From the NCBI GenBank assembly GCA_030435675.1, contig CM059623.1, forward strand, positions 14,354,092 to 14,418,091: a stretch of DNA of 64,000 nucleotides, given 5' to 3'. The notes beneath the pieces were generated by a model. That model did no database searches, was not told where the DNA came from, and was given only the letters and a program-made list of their open reading frames with translations. How positions within the stretch are numbered: the stretch's first letter is position 1; every line of letters starts with the position of its first letter. The stretch is from Steinernema hermaphroditum. Its lineage: Eukaryota; Nematoda; Chromadorea; Rhabditida; Steinernematidae. Position numbers and translations under genes: made by a program. Shown one piece after another: positions 22,964 through 34,977 of the stretch.

Positions 22964-25263
22964 TTTTATGTTTTTCTTTTCACCACTTTGTTCCACATAA
23001 AGGTAATTAAAGAAGATTTATGTTATACAGCGGTTCATTTACGGTCCAATTTTGGGTATGTGGCTTTATTTTGGGTGTTTTTCGTTGATGGTTTTTAATG
23101 AGACAAACAACGGAAACATACAGACCAGGGCTATGTACAGGCTCGACTACCGACCATCAACAAATAGGGGAGAGTGTCGAGGTGAGAGTAACCTTGATTC
23201 CTTCACGAAAACGCGGAAATTTTACCACGAGAACACTGTGTAGACGGTTCTCCAAGTTGCTACCGTTTACTCGTCATCATTGCTAGTGATGTTAATCGTT
23301 CGGAGACCCGAGTCTTCCTCCAGTTTGGACTTCGAGTCCAGCGAGGGAGGACTCAAACTCGATCCAAAAGGAGTAAAAGCAACTCGTTCGATTGGCGAGC
23401 GCGTGGTCCTCAAGATTTGTAATGGAAATCGTCCTGTCCGAGCCTCAAAACGAGTTCGGATCATAAATTATTTATGTACATTTCGAAGAGTGTTTACACG
23501 GTTAGGTGTACGTATACGCCGATGGGATTTTGGAGTTCACGTTTAATAATGGATGCCTACATATGTGCCAATTTTCAGCTCGATCTGAGGCGGATACGTA
23601 GGACGGTTCACTTGTTAGAATAGCAAAAATCAGATCCCAAGGACTCTTGTTGACTCTTGCTTCGACGTATATTCAAATCTCTGCTCTCCTCGCAGATTTA
23701 ACTAAAACCGCCGTTTAGCCCGTTTTCAGCAACGTACCTCTTAAATATGATGATTGAATCAAATCGGCTCCAGCGCCTGTTTATGATGACCTCCCACTGA
23801 TCCTGTGTATGTGCCCTTCCACTGCACTTGACGAAAACAGATTTAGATGCCACACTGTCAGAAATTCCGCTTCTCTGATGTGTGTTTGCTGAGTGACTAG
23901 TTTTCTGTTTTGCCTCCGTATCGGCTTCTTATCTTTACAAATAGAATATATTCGTTGCTGTCCTGAAAACTATGTGATTCAGGTGTGACAAGAACCTTGT
24001 GGGCACTGTTCTTTTGTTGTTCTAGGTGCTTCGGTGATAAACAGCGACTGCAGTTTATTGATAATATTTGGTGCCACTAATCCAATATACCATTTCAGTC
24101 TCTGCACCCTCTGTGACCTTCCAAATACTAGAGATATGACTTGACCGGTTTCTTGTTTGTTTCCAGATCACTTTCTTATCTTCTACTAAACAAACATTCC
24201 CGAAATCCTATTTATTTGTTGTAAATGAGGCCACTTTTCCTAGATAGCTGTTTAAAAGGAAGAAATCGGTGGCACTATTTCATCGGCCTCAGAATTTCGT
24301 CTGAGGATACTTTGTTCACGTTGTTGTTTTCCTGTAGCGTCGGTTTTTTGTCGTGGGCCAACGATGTTCGTATAATGATCACAAAAAAACTGCTCTGCCG
24401 CTCTTTCCAACTGTGAAATCCGTTCTTTGAGAAAACTCGCATACCACCTTAAACGGCTGAAAAAGCAGGCGAACCTATCATTACTGGACACACTGTACAG
24501 GGTGCTCAAAAAGTTCTGCAACACTCCGGAATGATGGATTTTTAACCTTTTATGCGCGTCTCTGGGAATTTTAATCGATCTATTCGCATTTGCCAATGCT
24601 TTTTACCCCAATATTCACTCTTGTTGCTACTTTTATTCCCATTTATTCTGAAACAAAATGGAAGCAGAAAAACTGCGTCTTGCCATTGTCATTTTGCAGC
24701 GTGCTAGACACTCAAACCCTGACATTTGCAAGGACCTAAAAGTGCCTTGGTGTGCCGTCAAACGAGTGCTATATCGATTTTGAGTTGAGTTTCGAAAGCC
24801 ACAGTTGGAATCACTACCATTCGACTAAAGGCACTAAATGACTAACTGTCAAAGTGACCATCTGTTGCCTGCAAATAGCGATGAAATCGAAAATTAAAAT
24901 CAACGGAACTGGCCACAATGAAATGCGCGATTCCTGGTAATTCTTAGGGCTATTCTAAGGTTAGCAAACTACTCTAATTGGACATCTGCTTGTAAAAGGA
25001 CTACAAAACACAAAAGTTTCCACTTCGTTCATCACAGCATTCACAGAACAGAGATAGTTCTCTGCTTTATCATTCATGTTGCACGAGCACTCAAGAAGAC
25101 ACTTCTCCTTATCAGCACCATTTTTGAACGACCACTAAGCCGCTTATTTAGGGATTAACTCTACGAGAGCAGTCGGGATGTGTCGCTTCGTTCCGTCCAC
25201 TACGTGTCTTTTGGTTCAACTACTCTTCTAATTTGGTCCATTTCAGAATAGATCCATCCGAAA
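22964..25263. other. Intergenic with mariner debris
   Basis: No gene except a dead mariner fragment at 24498-24783. Part of 23300-23460 has a GC-rich open frame on both strands, but no recognisable protein. The last 60 bp contain the probable trans-splice acceptor of the next gene. Confidence 0.4.
24498..24783 (+). mobile_element. Tc1/mariner-like transposon remnant
   Basis: A TA dinucleotide at 24496-24497 is followed by CAGGGTGCTCAAAAAGTTC, a mariner-type terminal repeat. An ATG at 24658 opens a 41-aa frame (MEAEKLRLAIVILQRARHSN) with the helix-turn-helix character of a transposase N-terminus. It ends in TGA at 24781-24783. The rest is decayed. Confidence 0.5.
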
Positions 25264-25700
25264 ATGCCCGACGAAACTCGCCTTGTACGTTGAGACTTTC
25301 CAGGTTAAATGAGCTGATTGGGCCACATTTCAGTTCTCCAAGATCAAGGCCCTCGAGCTGAGCGCCCTCCAGAAGTTCGTGCGTGGAAAGCCCGAGAAGG
25401 AGACGACGCATAGCGCCGCTCTCTTCTTGTGGTCCATCGTGGACATCGGAAGAATCACCGCCTCCCACATGGACAAGGACCAGAAGGAGTGTTTCATTGG
25501 TGAGTCGTTGACTCCTTCATAGAGATATCTCCCCTCTAGAGCTCGTCAACTACCTTCGCCCTGACCTCCGCGAGGACACGAAGTACGTGGACAACTGCCT
25601 GAAGCACCTGCAGGAGTACCACCCCGGCCGAAGTGACAAGTTCGTCGCCGAATTCTTCAAGGTCTTCAACAACTTCACTCCTGTCTTCTACCGCTCTTAA
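25264..25700 (+). CDS. Small, codon-biased cytosolic protein, 115 aa
   Basis: Three exons: 25264-25284, 25334-25499, 25540-25700; 348 bp in frame, introns 49 and 40 bp. A TTTCAG acceptor lies 16 bases before the ATG, fitting trans-splicing. The protein begins MPDETRLFSKIKALELSALQ and is helical, with no signal peptide or membrane segment. Third positions are overwhelmingly C or G (AAG, GAG, CTC, TTC), unlike its surroundings; in nematodes this pattern marks highly expressed genes. AATAAA occurs about 55 bases after the stop. I do not recognise the family; no single exon is long enough to stand out by length. Confidence 0.75.
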
Positions 25701-27028
25701 AATTAAGGCTCATGATTCAGCTGAGTTTTGAGGTGCCCTGTGTTTTTTTTTTGGTAATTAATAAATTGCTTCGAAAAGATATGTTCGGAAAGTGGTTCCT
25801 TAAAGTGATACAACAAGCTTTGCCGATAGAACCCGGGTCCACAAATAACAGAGACTTTTTGGAATTGACTATTCAAATATACAGAAAACGAATGTGACCA
25901 CCTTCTAGGCCCTTAGCATTCCAGTAGCCTTGCAGGCAACAGGACTCACACACTGTTACGCTCTTATTCCCTCTATGAAAACAATAATCACTCATATCTG
26001 ATGCTCCTTTCCGCTAGAATCACATAAAACATCCATGTGGGCGGCCATACACCAGTAACTTACCGGTGGTAAGTACACTCAACGCCTAACGGCCTTTCAG
26101 ATGGAGGCACTATAGCCCTATAGACAGTAACATATCGGTATCTAGGTTCACGGAATCGTTTTCATTCAAGATTTCCCGTCGCATAGTCACTTTCGGTGAA
26201 TTCGGTGAGCTCGTCAACGAAGATCTCCAGCCACAAGCTACAAAATGAGGCGCGGACACCTCTTAACCGAACAGAAAAGGGCTGAAAAAGTATTGTATTG
26301 TTTGACTTACGTGTATGTTGGATAAAACAGATTTCCCAAAGGGTGAGTCTATCAATATGGATATGTGAAATGGGGCACTTTTTCAGTTGGCCTCGGAAAT
26401 TTCAAAATTTTTCGCAGACTGATTTTGTAACACAAGCTCACTGGCATCATTTTCCACGCTCTTTCTAACGCTGCACTGTGTTTTTGGTCAAGGTGAGAGC
26501 GAAGCCGGAAACTGGTAAAATACCAGGTAAGGCTATCTTTATGGCTCATACTGTATACATACGTGCTGAACAATGATTTGCACATATGTAGGCTGTGTTG
26601 AATGTATGAGACATCAATCCGTCGAAAGAATTCTAAAATACATTCTAAAATCATTGCTCAACATGACCGCTACTCTGACTTGTTAACCATTTTGCGGTTA
26701 TTCAACATGTATTGTTCGGTTATGAGGGTTTGTGAGAATAGTTGTTCAGCACCATGTGCATCATATGATCACTTGACGTCACGCCAAGAACCTAAATAGA
26801 GTGCACTTGACTCACTAGAATTGCGAAAAGGCTAAGCACTTTCTGGCATATGGCACATTTATCAACTCGTTGTTAACTGGTAGCTTCGGTGCTGGGACCA
26901 CACGCGCGCAAAGCAATGCGATTTTTCACACGTTCAGTCATCCACCACAACCAACTTCAGCTTCTACTGTTCATGACCTGAGCCGACCGTCCCTTTTTTC
27001 TGTTATTTTTCAACTTCACCAAGCAGCT
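25701..27028. other. Intergenic
   Basis: Contains the 3' end and poly(A) signal of the small gene and the promoter side of INTS13. I see no coding or mobile element in between. Confidence 0.4.
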
Positions 27029-30023
27029 ATGGACCGCTGCCGAGTAGCAGCTGCCAGTGACCCGTCCCACAAGACCATCATCGTCCTTGACCATGGCCCC
27101 GCTTTCGCCCAAAAGAGTGGATTTGTAAGTAGCCAACTTGTCCACCTTCTTTTTTTCAATGCTCAACGTCTAGGAAGTGCCGTGTACAATGAAAAGCGGC
27201 CCGAATCAAGTCCAGGAAGGAATCGTTCATAAGTCGATGTGGACGCTCCTCACAGAGGCCGCCCTCGAGTTCCGACGAGTCGTGGCTGACCTGTTCCCCG
27301 AAGGCGACAAGCAGCTGTGCTACGTGATCAGCGACACGATGGCTCGAGTGATAACACCGAATTGGATCGCTGAGAAGGGGGCGCTGAGCCATGATGATGT
27401 AAGTAAGACAGAAGCACATGCCCCGCATACCGTCTATCACAGCTCATCACCGCCCTATGCCGCTACAACTGCCCCGACCCGGCGACAGATCCATCGACCA
27501 GCGGCATTCGGAACGGCTTATCCATCGCCGTAGAGACGCTCAGCGAAAAGACGCCGCTCCAAGAAGAGGCCAGCACCATCTTGAACAACGACAACGGAGA
27601 GGTCTTCATGAAGCTACCCAAGATCGACTGTCCAAAAATGCGCAAATCCGACTTTCTGAAGAACATCACCAAGCGGGTGCAGAGTAACCTGGAAAGTCTT
27701 CGCCAGAGGAGCCCATCGGAAGCCGAGAAACGTCTTAAGAACAGAGGAAGCATAGTAGTGTTCACGTCTATCTCCTCGAAGAACGAGGTCCAAGAAGTGG
27801 CTCAGTACGTGGCCGACCACCTCATCGACAGAAACACCCTCGCAGCCAACTCTGACGGGTTGATGTTGATGGTGGATCACATCAATCTGCATATCGTGAA
27901 CTGTTTCCCGGGTTCTGTGGACATTCCCAACGATTTGAAAGATTTCCATTGTCCTAAGGTAGTTCCCCTGTCTCCGTCATCTATTTACATCAATTTCCAG
28001 GCCGGAGTTCTGATGTCAGTGACGCACGTCCTGGCTAAATCGGGCCCTACGTTCACCCCGGTCGTCCAGAAAACCATCATGCAGATATACGATCTGGCCT
28101 CCACTACCGTAACCAATATTCCGATGAAAGAGGAGGCGAATCAGGGGACTTCGGTCAACTACGACGTCGAGCTCTTCCACAAGAAGGTCATCCATAGTCA
28201 GTTGGAAGAAAAGGGACTTCTGAATGAAGAGCACGGAGTGGCATCTTGGGTCGAAGGAACTGGTGGAAACCTCTACAAAACGGTCAAATTAAAGTGGCAG
28301 GCTAGTAACGCTAAGTTCAAAAGTGACAAAGTAACTTCATCCGTGGATACAGTATCTAATGAAAGCACTTCAGTTCCCAGTATATCAAGGATCGTCGTTG
28401 GCCACAGCCGTTTCCGTCAACAGCCGCCCAGCTCAGTGCCTAACAGGCTTCGTCCTCGGTGGGAAGAATGTGATGTTGGAGTGCGTGGGAAAGGACGGAA
28501 AATTGGCTTCTGTGGAGGCAAACTGCAACGAGAGGTTCTTCACGCATTTTCTGTGCAGAGACGAAGCCACGCATACGTTGATGATTCAGACGTTGACGAT
28601 CACCAGTAATCGTAAGTTTTTGGCTGTTAGAAAGAGTCCGAATGTTGTATAAGTACACAAAGCTTTGCGGCCCCACTGGTCTAGTAGCACCGAACCGCAA
28701 ACTCTTAGGCTGCCTGTGTGGCTCATTGCCAATGCGTTTGATTCGTAATCGGTCGATGTCAGGTTCGACTCCGGCCTGAATCCCAATTTTGTATTCTGAA
28801 TTCGACCGCTTCCCCCTCTTCCTCCGTCCATGCTTCTGTACACAGTCCACTGACTGCTTCCAGATCCGTTCATATCATAAGCCGGATATCCACGCCTATT
28901 CTTTTCCCCGGTCCCTTAATCACCTCTTTCAATGCTGTTCTCGTCCGTGATACGACTTTCAAATGTCACTATTTGAACAATCCAACTCCTTTCCAGCCGC
29001 CCTTGAAATCATCAACGCCAACTCCGGACAATCCACCCATGAAGCCGAAGTCAACGCCGCTCAACTAAAAGCACTATACGAAAAGAACGAAATCAAGATC
29101 GTCCCCAAAAATTTGGGCATCCAACCCTTCTTTGCCGACGTCCTTCTTCCATCTACAGCCAAGCAGAACTGGTCAAAGAACTCAGCCTATTTACCACTGA
29201 ATTTAAAGGAAACATTTATCTTCAATATGCCCGATGTAAGTATCGCTCATTTGACTATCTTTAAAAGATCAGTTTAAGAAATTTTCCGAGTTCCTGAAGA
29301 TCGTCGAAAAAGATCAGATCAATGAAGCGGACATGGAGACCGCTAGGAGCTTCATAGCGGAGAAATATGGGGAGTCTGAAGGGTCAGAAGGAAGTTTAGG
29401 TGGTGATGAAGTGAAGTGCACGGAGTACAATGGCGTCAAACTGGATTCAAGGTATGGATAGTGTAGTATGAGGGCTCGATTCATAGACTGGCATATGGGT
29501 AACCATGACACTAATCCATGTTGACAATGGTGATTTTTCTGTATCCCCACATTTCAGGGAGAAACAATACGCTGCCGCCTTCACCGAACTCATCAAATAC
29601 ACCAACAACTTCTCCTCCCCTTCCTCCGGGCACACTGACCTAATGGAGTTCATCGCCAACCTCACCAGCGCCCCTCTCCCCTACGCCACGCGAACCAGCA
29701 CCCCCACACGATCCGCCTCCACCTCCGCCAACCAGTCGCCAACGTCTTCCAGAAGCAACTCACCCGTCCCGGTGCAGAAGAAACGCCGAACAGACCTCGG
29801 CCCATGGCCCAAAAACGACTCCGTTAATCTGTTGCAACTGTTCAACGAGCAGCGATTCAGGAACCACTGGCTGAATTGGACCGACTTCAACGGACGCCGG
29901 AATGGCGTGTCAACGCCAGCCGATCTCTATGTGGGCATGAAGTTCGATGCCGATCCGGTTAGGGAGGATCTGGATAAGAAGAAGAATTCAAAGACGGCCG
30001 CAGCCGATGAGCCTATGGAATGA
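27029..30023 (+). CDS. ints-13: Integrator complex subunit 13 (asunder) homologue
   Basis: Eight exons: 27029-27124, 27174-27398, 27443-27958, 28001-28330, 28374-28611, 28997-29235, 29273-29451, 29558-30023; 762 aa, all in frame. The N-terminus (SHKTIIVLDHGPAFAQ) matches the asunder start. DLASTTVTNIPMKEE, NYDVELFHKK and VNSRPAQCLTGFVL are nearly identical to conserved blocks of human INTS13 (706 aa). Integrator cleaves snRNA 3' ends and terminates paused RNA polymerase II transcripts; INTS13 also helps dynein localisation and ciliogenesis in animals. The C-terminal part is Ser/Thr/Pro-rich, then basic. Intron 5 (385 bp) carries a tRNA-derived repeat. The gene is convergent with the tyrosinase-like gene; their stop codons are 36 bp apart. 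Confidence 0.92.
28712..28784 (+). repeat. tRNA-derived SINE-like repeat, copy A
   Basis: Has A-box (TGTGGCTCATTGCC) and B-box (AGGTTCGACTCC) elements and an anticodon-like loop TTCGTAA, but poor acceptor pairing. A sister copy lies in reverse at 30931-31002. It sits in intron 5 of INTS13. Confidence 0.6.
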
Positions 30024-30058
30024 GTGTAGTTCTGGGAGTGAAATAAACTATTTATTAA

Positions 30059-31857
30059 TTAAGGATTGCATTTGAAGAGGAGATAGTCGAGTTTTCGTTT
30101 CTTGTAGTAGCCTCGGCCGACCCACTGTTGAGATATGGTTTCGACTTCGCTCTGAAATTAATGGGTAGCCTGGAACCTTGGTTATTTTCTCCTTAGCCCA
30201 GATCTAGGCCAAACCCTACATCTATCTTTCCGTCGGACCCACCCTATACTGATGCCTAATAACTCACCTTATACCACTGGACAGGATCACTGTAGGCCTC
30301 ATACATGGTGAGCCTCACAGATTCCCTCTTGCATCTTCTGTAGTATCCTCTCCGTCTTGTACTCAAGCACCTCTGACGGCACCTTTCTCCGCGTTTGTTG
30401 AAGACGTCCACCCGGAATTCCACGAATGGGAGGATGTTCTCCGGATTTAGGACTCTGATAAGGGCATTAGTCTCGTTGACCATTGGCCGGCCCTCTAGAA
30501 CATGGTCGTATCCTTCGGGGTTGCCTCTTCCAACGGAATGTATCGTGTAGTTGTCAGCTCGATTCTGTGTTCTTTTCTTGCTGCGCAGTTTGCCTTCGAT
30601 TACGGTAACGGAGATGTAGACGATGGGAAACGAGACCGATTCGTTCCACTGGATGATGTGGCCGTGACTGGAGTGGCGATGCTTTGATGGCTCTGCAAAG
30701 CGCGATTGGGAAAATTTGGGCACATTCCTACTTTTTGGTGTTGTCGAAGGTGGCACTTGTGTTGTAGAAGATAGAGCCTCCGTTGAGGAAGCAATGTGGT
30801 CATTTGCATCTGAAAGAACTGTATCAGACGAATTTTATATAGACATGGGGCGTGAGAGAAGAAGGCGTTTCCACTGAAAATGAGTGAAGGAATAAGGATC
30901 AAGTTGTAGTTCAGGACCATATTAAAGAAGGGGCCCGGGTCGACTTCGAACCCGCCCCGACCGATTGCGAATCAAACACGTTCGCAATGAGCCACACAGA
31001 CAGTTTCGAAGGGACCGGTTCCTGCCTTAAGCGTACCTTTCACGGTTTCATTATCAGCTGACGCTCTCAGAACAGAAGTGCTGTTCCCACTTCTCGCTTT
31101 CTTCTGTCCCTTCGCGACTGTCCGATTTTCGACTTGAGTCATTGCAGTCGTAGTGACAACCAAGGAGTCGTCGTCAAACAGTCTACAGTAACCCTTAACA
31201 CAAGTGCCTCGATAACACATCTCCGACGATGAGCATTTGCTTCCGATTTTGGCTTTTCCAAAGCAATAGTTTGAGGCTCGGTCTTGGTAGAGCCATGCTG
31301 ATCGAAGGTCATATGATTCGGTGCCTGAAATATGCATCTTCTAAAGGTTGCCGCGTTACTTTACCGTTGGTTGAAATGAGCTCTTCCACCATGACATCTA
31401 CCATCGCCTGCCAGATGTTTCCAAACTGTAAAACACGAATCCACTGTTGAGCTCTCTTCTTGAGGTCTCGTAGATCTGTGTCCAGCAGTGTCTCAGCCTC
31501 ATTCCTTCTATTGTAATCGAATAGCAGCTTGGAGAGCCACAATGTGTTTAAAGTGGACAATCTGGACTTCTCCATTGAAGACAGAAAAGCCGACTCAAAT
31601 GGGTTCAATGATTCGAATCGAAAGTCCCAGTAGGGGAACGAAAAGCTTAAGTTTGCACTGAAGAGTACTGTGTCTAGGCTGAAGAATTTAGACTGTGAAG
31701 CGTGGAACTGGTTTCACAAGAATTACCTCTCTCCGATGGTAGTGTAATTCAAGTGACCATCGAATTTTTGAAAAGCATCTACAAGTTCATTTACTTGTGC
31801 ACTGGACAGTTCTCGAATTTCTTTTCGTGGAGTGAATTTCGAGCAAATATCGTGCAT
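30059..31857 (-). CDS. Tyrosinase-like protein without copper ligands
   Basis: Five exons: 31727-31857, 31365-31678, 31037-31324, 30268-30809, 30059-30151; 455 aa in frame. CSKFTPRKEIRELSSAQVNE matches the region before the CuA site of nematode tyrosinases, and FSFPYWDF...LNPFESAF matches the 'LPYWDS...PRDSIF' block after it. The stretch between them is about 30 residues instead of about 60 and lacks the CuA histidine triad. The CuB-like region (GNIWQAMVDVMVEEL) has no histidines. So it is predicted to be catalytically inactive. A cysteine-rich segment (CFGKAKIGSKCSSSEMC) and a basic C-terminal region follow. No signal peptide is seen, so a 5' exon may be missing. Its fourth intron carries a tRNA-derived repeat. 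Confidence 0.65.
30931..31002 (-). repeat. tRNA-derived SINE-like repeat, copy B
   Basis: Read on the minus strand it matches copy A: CTGTGTGGCTCATTGC, then TTTGATTCG and AATCGGTCG, and a GGTTCGA B box. The anticodon-like loop is TTCGCAA here. It lies within the intron 30810-31036. Confidence 0.6.
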
Positions 31858-32517
31858 CCCCTGAAAAGTTCATAGAATGATTGAGCGGCTATCATCGAGT
31901 TTGGGGTCCACTCAGGTCCATTTTTTTATAAAAAAAAAGAAATATACGCGTATTTTTTAAAGATATATTTTAATTCGCAGCTTTTGACCACATCATAGAA
32001 CCCTAACTTCGCGCTTCCCTATCTTAACAACCTCTATATGTCCACCCCTTCCAGCTGTTTTGCAGATTTTCGGAAATGGGAATGGGCATGGCTGCGAGGC
32101 TGAGGCCCTCAATGGCTCGACCACATAAGCACCATAATGTCCTTCTAGAATATGACTTATGGCAATGTAACCTCCGAAGAGAAGTGTATATCGGCAGCTG
32201 AGACTATGAACCGGAATAAGCCTCTTCTAGCCCAACTTGCCCACCTGGTCTTAGCGCGATTTGATACAGGCACTTCGGGAAATTACCCTCTAAGCCACAT
32301 CTCCTCATGTCTCACAAATGGTATGTAGGCGATCGGATGAAGTTATATTGAAAGAGTTGCCGTATTTTGGAGAAAATCTTGGGTATTTTTTATATTTACA
32401 TGTCGTCTTCTTCTTTCTTCTAAGGGGAAGACCGAATACATTCGTGGTCAATACATTTGGAGATGGATTATAGATGGCCCCTTTTGGCTCTATGTGTATG
32501 ATACTATCAGGTTTTAT

Positions 32518-32832
32518 GAAAGCTCCTAGGTGGGTATCGAGAAGCCCCTCAGAGGACGCCACCATCGTTGGAGACGCATCTTCCGAATAAATTTAGAAGG
32601 ACTTCGAAGATCGCATCTGCTTCGAAGTCCTTCTAAGTTCAACGTCAGCCATCCGACTGTGCGAGAGGTCATCCTGAAAGTCACCGGCGCTCTAAAGATA
32701 CTACCAAATGGAGCCGAAAAAGGAGTGATTAAGCATGCATCGGTGTAAATGTGCTTTTCGTGAATGGCCTTTTATGTCCTTATATCTTTTATGACATGTA
32801 CGAAAGCTCCTAGGTGGTTATCGAGAGGCCTC
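32518..32832 (+). repeat. Direct repeat pair flanking a hairpin
   Basis: GAAAGCTCCTAGGTGG followed by TATCGAGA occurs at 32518-32550 and again at 32802-32832. The hairpin at 32593-32636 lies between the copies. Confidence 0.5.
32593..32636. repeat. Perfect 17-bp-stem hairpin
   Basis: Arms TTAGAAGGACTTCGAAG and CTTCGAAGTCCTTCTAA, with a 10-base loop. The stem is too short for a typical microRNA precursor, but the pairing has no mismatch. Confidence 0.7.
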
Positions 32833-33492
32833 GCTTCTGGATTTGCGAAAGTTGACAAAAGAAGGGAGTAATTATTCTATCAGAAATATGTATTTGTGTT
32901 CTAAATGTGCCCAAATGTTGTGTTCACTATTCCCATGCAACTGTCACATTTTCGTGTTGGGTCTATTGAAATATTTTTCACAATTGTGCCCCCCTCTGAG
33001 CAGCCGTCCAATAAGCTTTTGTGCAAATTGCCGTTTTTCGGCAACGACAGCACAGTGGGGCCCATATCTGCCCAAGCCTTCTACGGCACCATCTACCGTA
33101 ATCCAGTCCATTTTTGAGTCATCCACTAATGAGGGGCTATAAATTTAAGAAAAAAACCCACCACATCCTCCGCATCCTCCGATCGGCGATCATTATTCAC
33201 AGCCGACGTGTGCAGAAGCGTAAAGATGAGCATAGCGGTGGAGGGCGACATGGCGCTGGCGCACTTATTGCAACAACAACACAACGCTGGCACCCGTCGC
33301 ACCCGCCCAGGGTGCCTTCCGGGGTAATCGGAGCCACAAAAGAAGGTGGCGCTGCGGTCAGCTGTGTGCGGCGGAGGGCACGGGAGTATAGTAATGGCGC
33401 CAGCGGCGCTTCGAATGATTTATTTCAGGGCAAATTGTACGTGGGCATCATATGTTAAAAGGTTATCAAGATATGTGACAAGTTCCCGTTTA

Positions 33493-34977
33493 TTAAAGAT
33501 CCTTTGAGATTCCGACGAGCATGGCGCCGGTGAGCGTGACGAGGACGGCGATGCTGAGGACGCGCAGGTTGCGGCGACCCTCGATCTCCTTGAAGTAGAA
33601 GACGCTCCACAGGGCGGCACACACGCCCGGCACCATGCTGTTGATAGGGAATGTAATGGACTGGGAGAGACGGTCGTTCGCGACGAACCTGGAAGAACAG
33701 AAAAGAATGCAAGCTTGGATAACGTGAGGTTTTACCAAGCAAGCTGAGCAAGTGACCACATGATTCCGGCAGTGAACGAGGGCAGGATGGTCTTGGAATT
33801 GACGAATGGACGGTTTTTCGTGTAGGCGAGGTAGCCGAGCAAGATGACGGTGGACGTGAGGAAGATGCCGCTGTAGTGGGACAGGACGTAGGGGAGACTC
33901 TGCTTCGAGGCGTGATCGAACTGAAACAGACAAAGTGGGGTAATCGTAGACGTCTAAGTGTTCATCTGGAGATTACAGGTTAAAGGGGAGCGGTTGATTA
34001 CAGACAGTCTCATTTTAGACAGACTGGAACGACCAGACACCTGAGCACTATTCCCCCACAAAGAGCTGCAAAAGGTGGTTGGAATCTAGACGTTGTCTAG
34101 ACGAAAGGGACACCAGTACATGTCTGTGTGCGTTTCTACTTCAAAACATCAAAACTTACATCTTCGGAATGGTCCTGCATGTAAATAACGGGCACGAATG
34201 TGACACCGTAGAAGACACCGGCGCACAGAGACATCACAATGCCGACGACTCGCTTCTGGCTTCGAGTCAATCCGCCCTGTGGATGCCTCAGCAACGACGT
34301 CAGCTCGGCCTCATTCCGCGCGTCTTCTTCGATCCTGGCCGCGTTCGCGATCACGGGCGTCGCTCTGTTATCCGAATCTCCACCTTCACATTCCGGATCA
34401 TTGCCCGATCCGCCGGATTCTTCGTTCTCCTGATCGTCCGATGCGCCGTGTTTCGGAGTGGGTCGAATTTGGGAGAACATGACTCCACTATGAGGGGGTG
34501 AATATCTCTGCGATAAGGCGAGGAACTCACCCGACGATCACAAGCATAAGCCCGAAGTAGTTGAGAACGGGACTCTTCGGCACGGACGCGTTGATGCCAA
34601 ACAGTCCGAAGCGACCGCTAGCCCACCCCAGGAGACAGTTCGTCGTGCCCCAGATGAGGATTCCCATTCCCAGGCCGATCATGTTCATAATAGGGATGGC
34701 AGTGACGTTTCCAATCGTCCAGAACATTCCTCCCAGCATGGCCAGCGGGTGGAATGGAGGGAAGTTGGCGCCCGCGTTGACGATGAGTCCGACGACGAGG
34801 ATCGCTGAACACATTACCCACTGTGCGAAGATGCCTGAAAAAGACGCCATCCAGGATAAGTTGTGTGGTCAATCACCTACCGTCTCCAGCATCGAATCGC
34901 TTGACCGGGACGAACATCGACCCGAAGAATAGCGAGGAAACGGCACAAGCCGCAAGTCCTTCCACTGTGGCGCTCAT
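33493..34977 (-). CDS. TMEM144-like multi-pass membrane transporter
   Basis: Five exons: 34881-34977, 34531-34834, 34160-34487, 33736-33920, 33493-33688; 369 aa in frame (human TMEM144 is about 345). Ten or so hydrophobic segments occur in the drug/metabolite-transporter pattern. The start (VSSLFFGSMFVPVKRFDAGD) and GGMFWTIGNVTAIPIMNMIG match the TMEM144 family closely. The long acidic loop in exon 3 (SDDQENEESGGSGNDPE) is cytosolic or luminal and variable in the family. It is predicted to transport a sugar-like solute; the substrate is unproven. Codon use favours C/G endings, suggesting good expression. Confidence 0.9.

Larger units (their letters stand above)
31858..33492. other. Intergenic with hairpin and repeats
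   Basis: No gene supported. Holds an AT-rich stretch near 31920-31980, the perfect hairpin at 32593-32636 and a direct repeat (32518-32550, 32802-32832). The right third (33180-33420) is GC-richer with an open frame but no recognisable protein. Confidence 0.4.

Noticed and set aside
28963..29277. Separate gene starting at ATG 28963
   Set aside because: The frame upstream is closed, and joining 28611 to 28997 continues INTS13 in phase, so this is exon 6.
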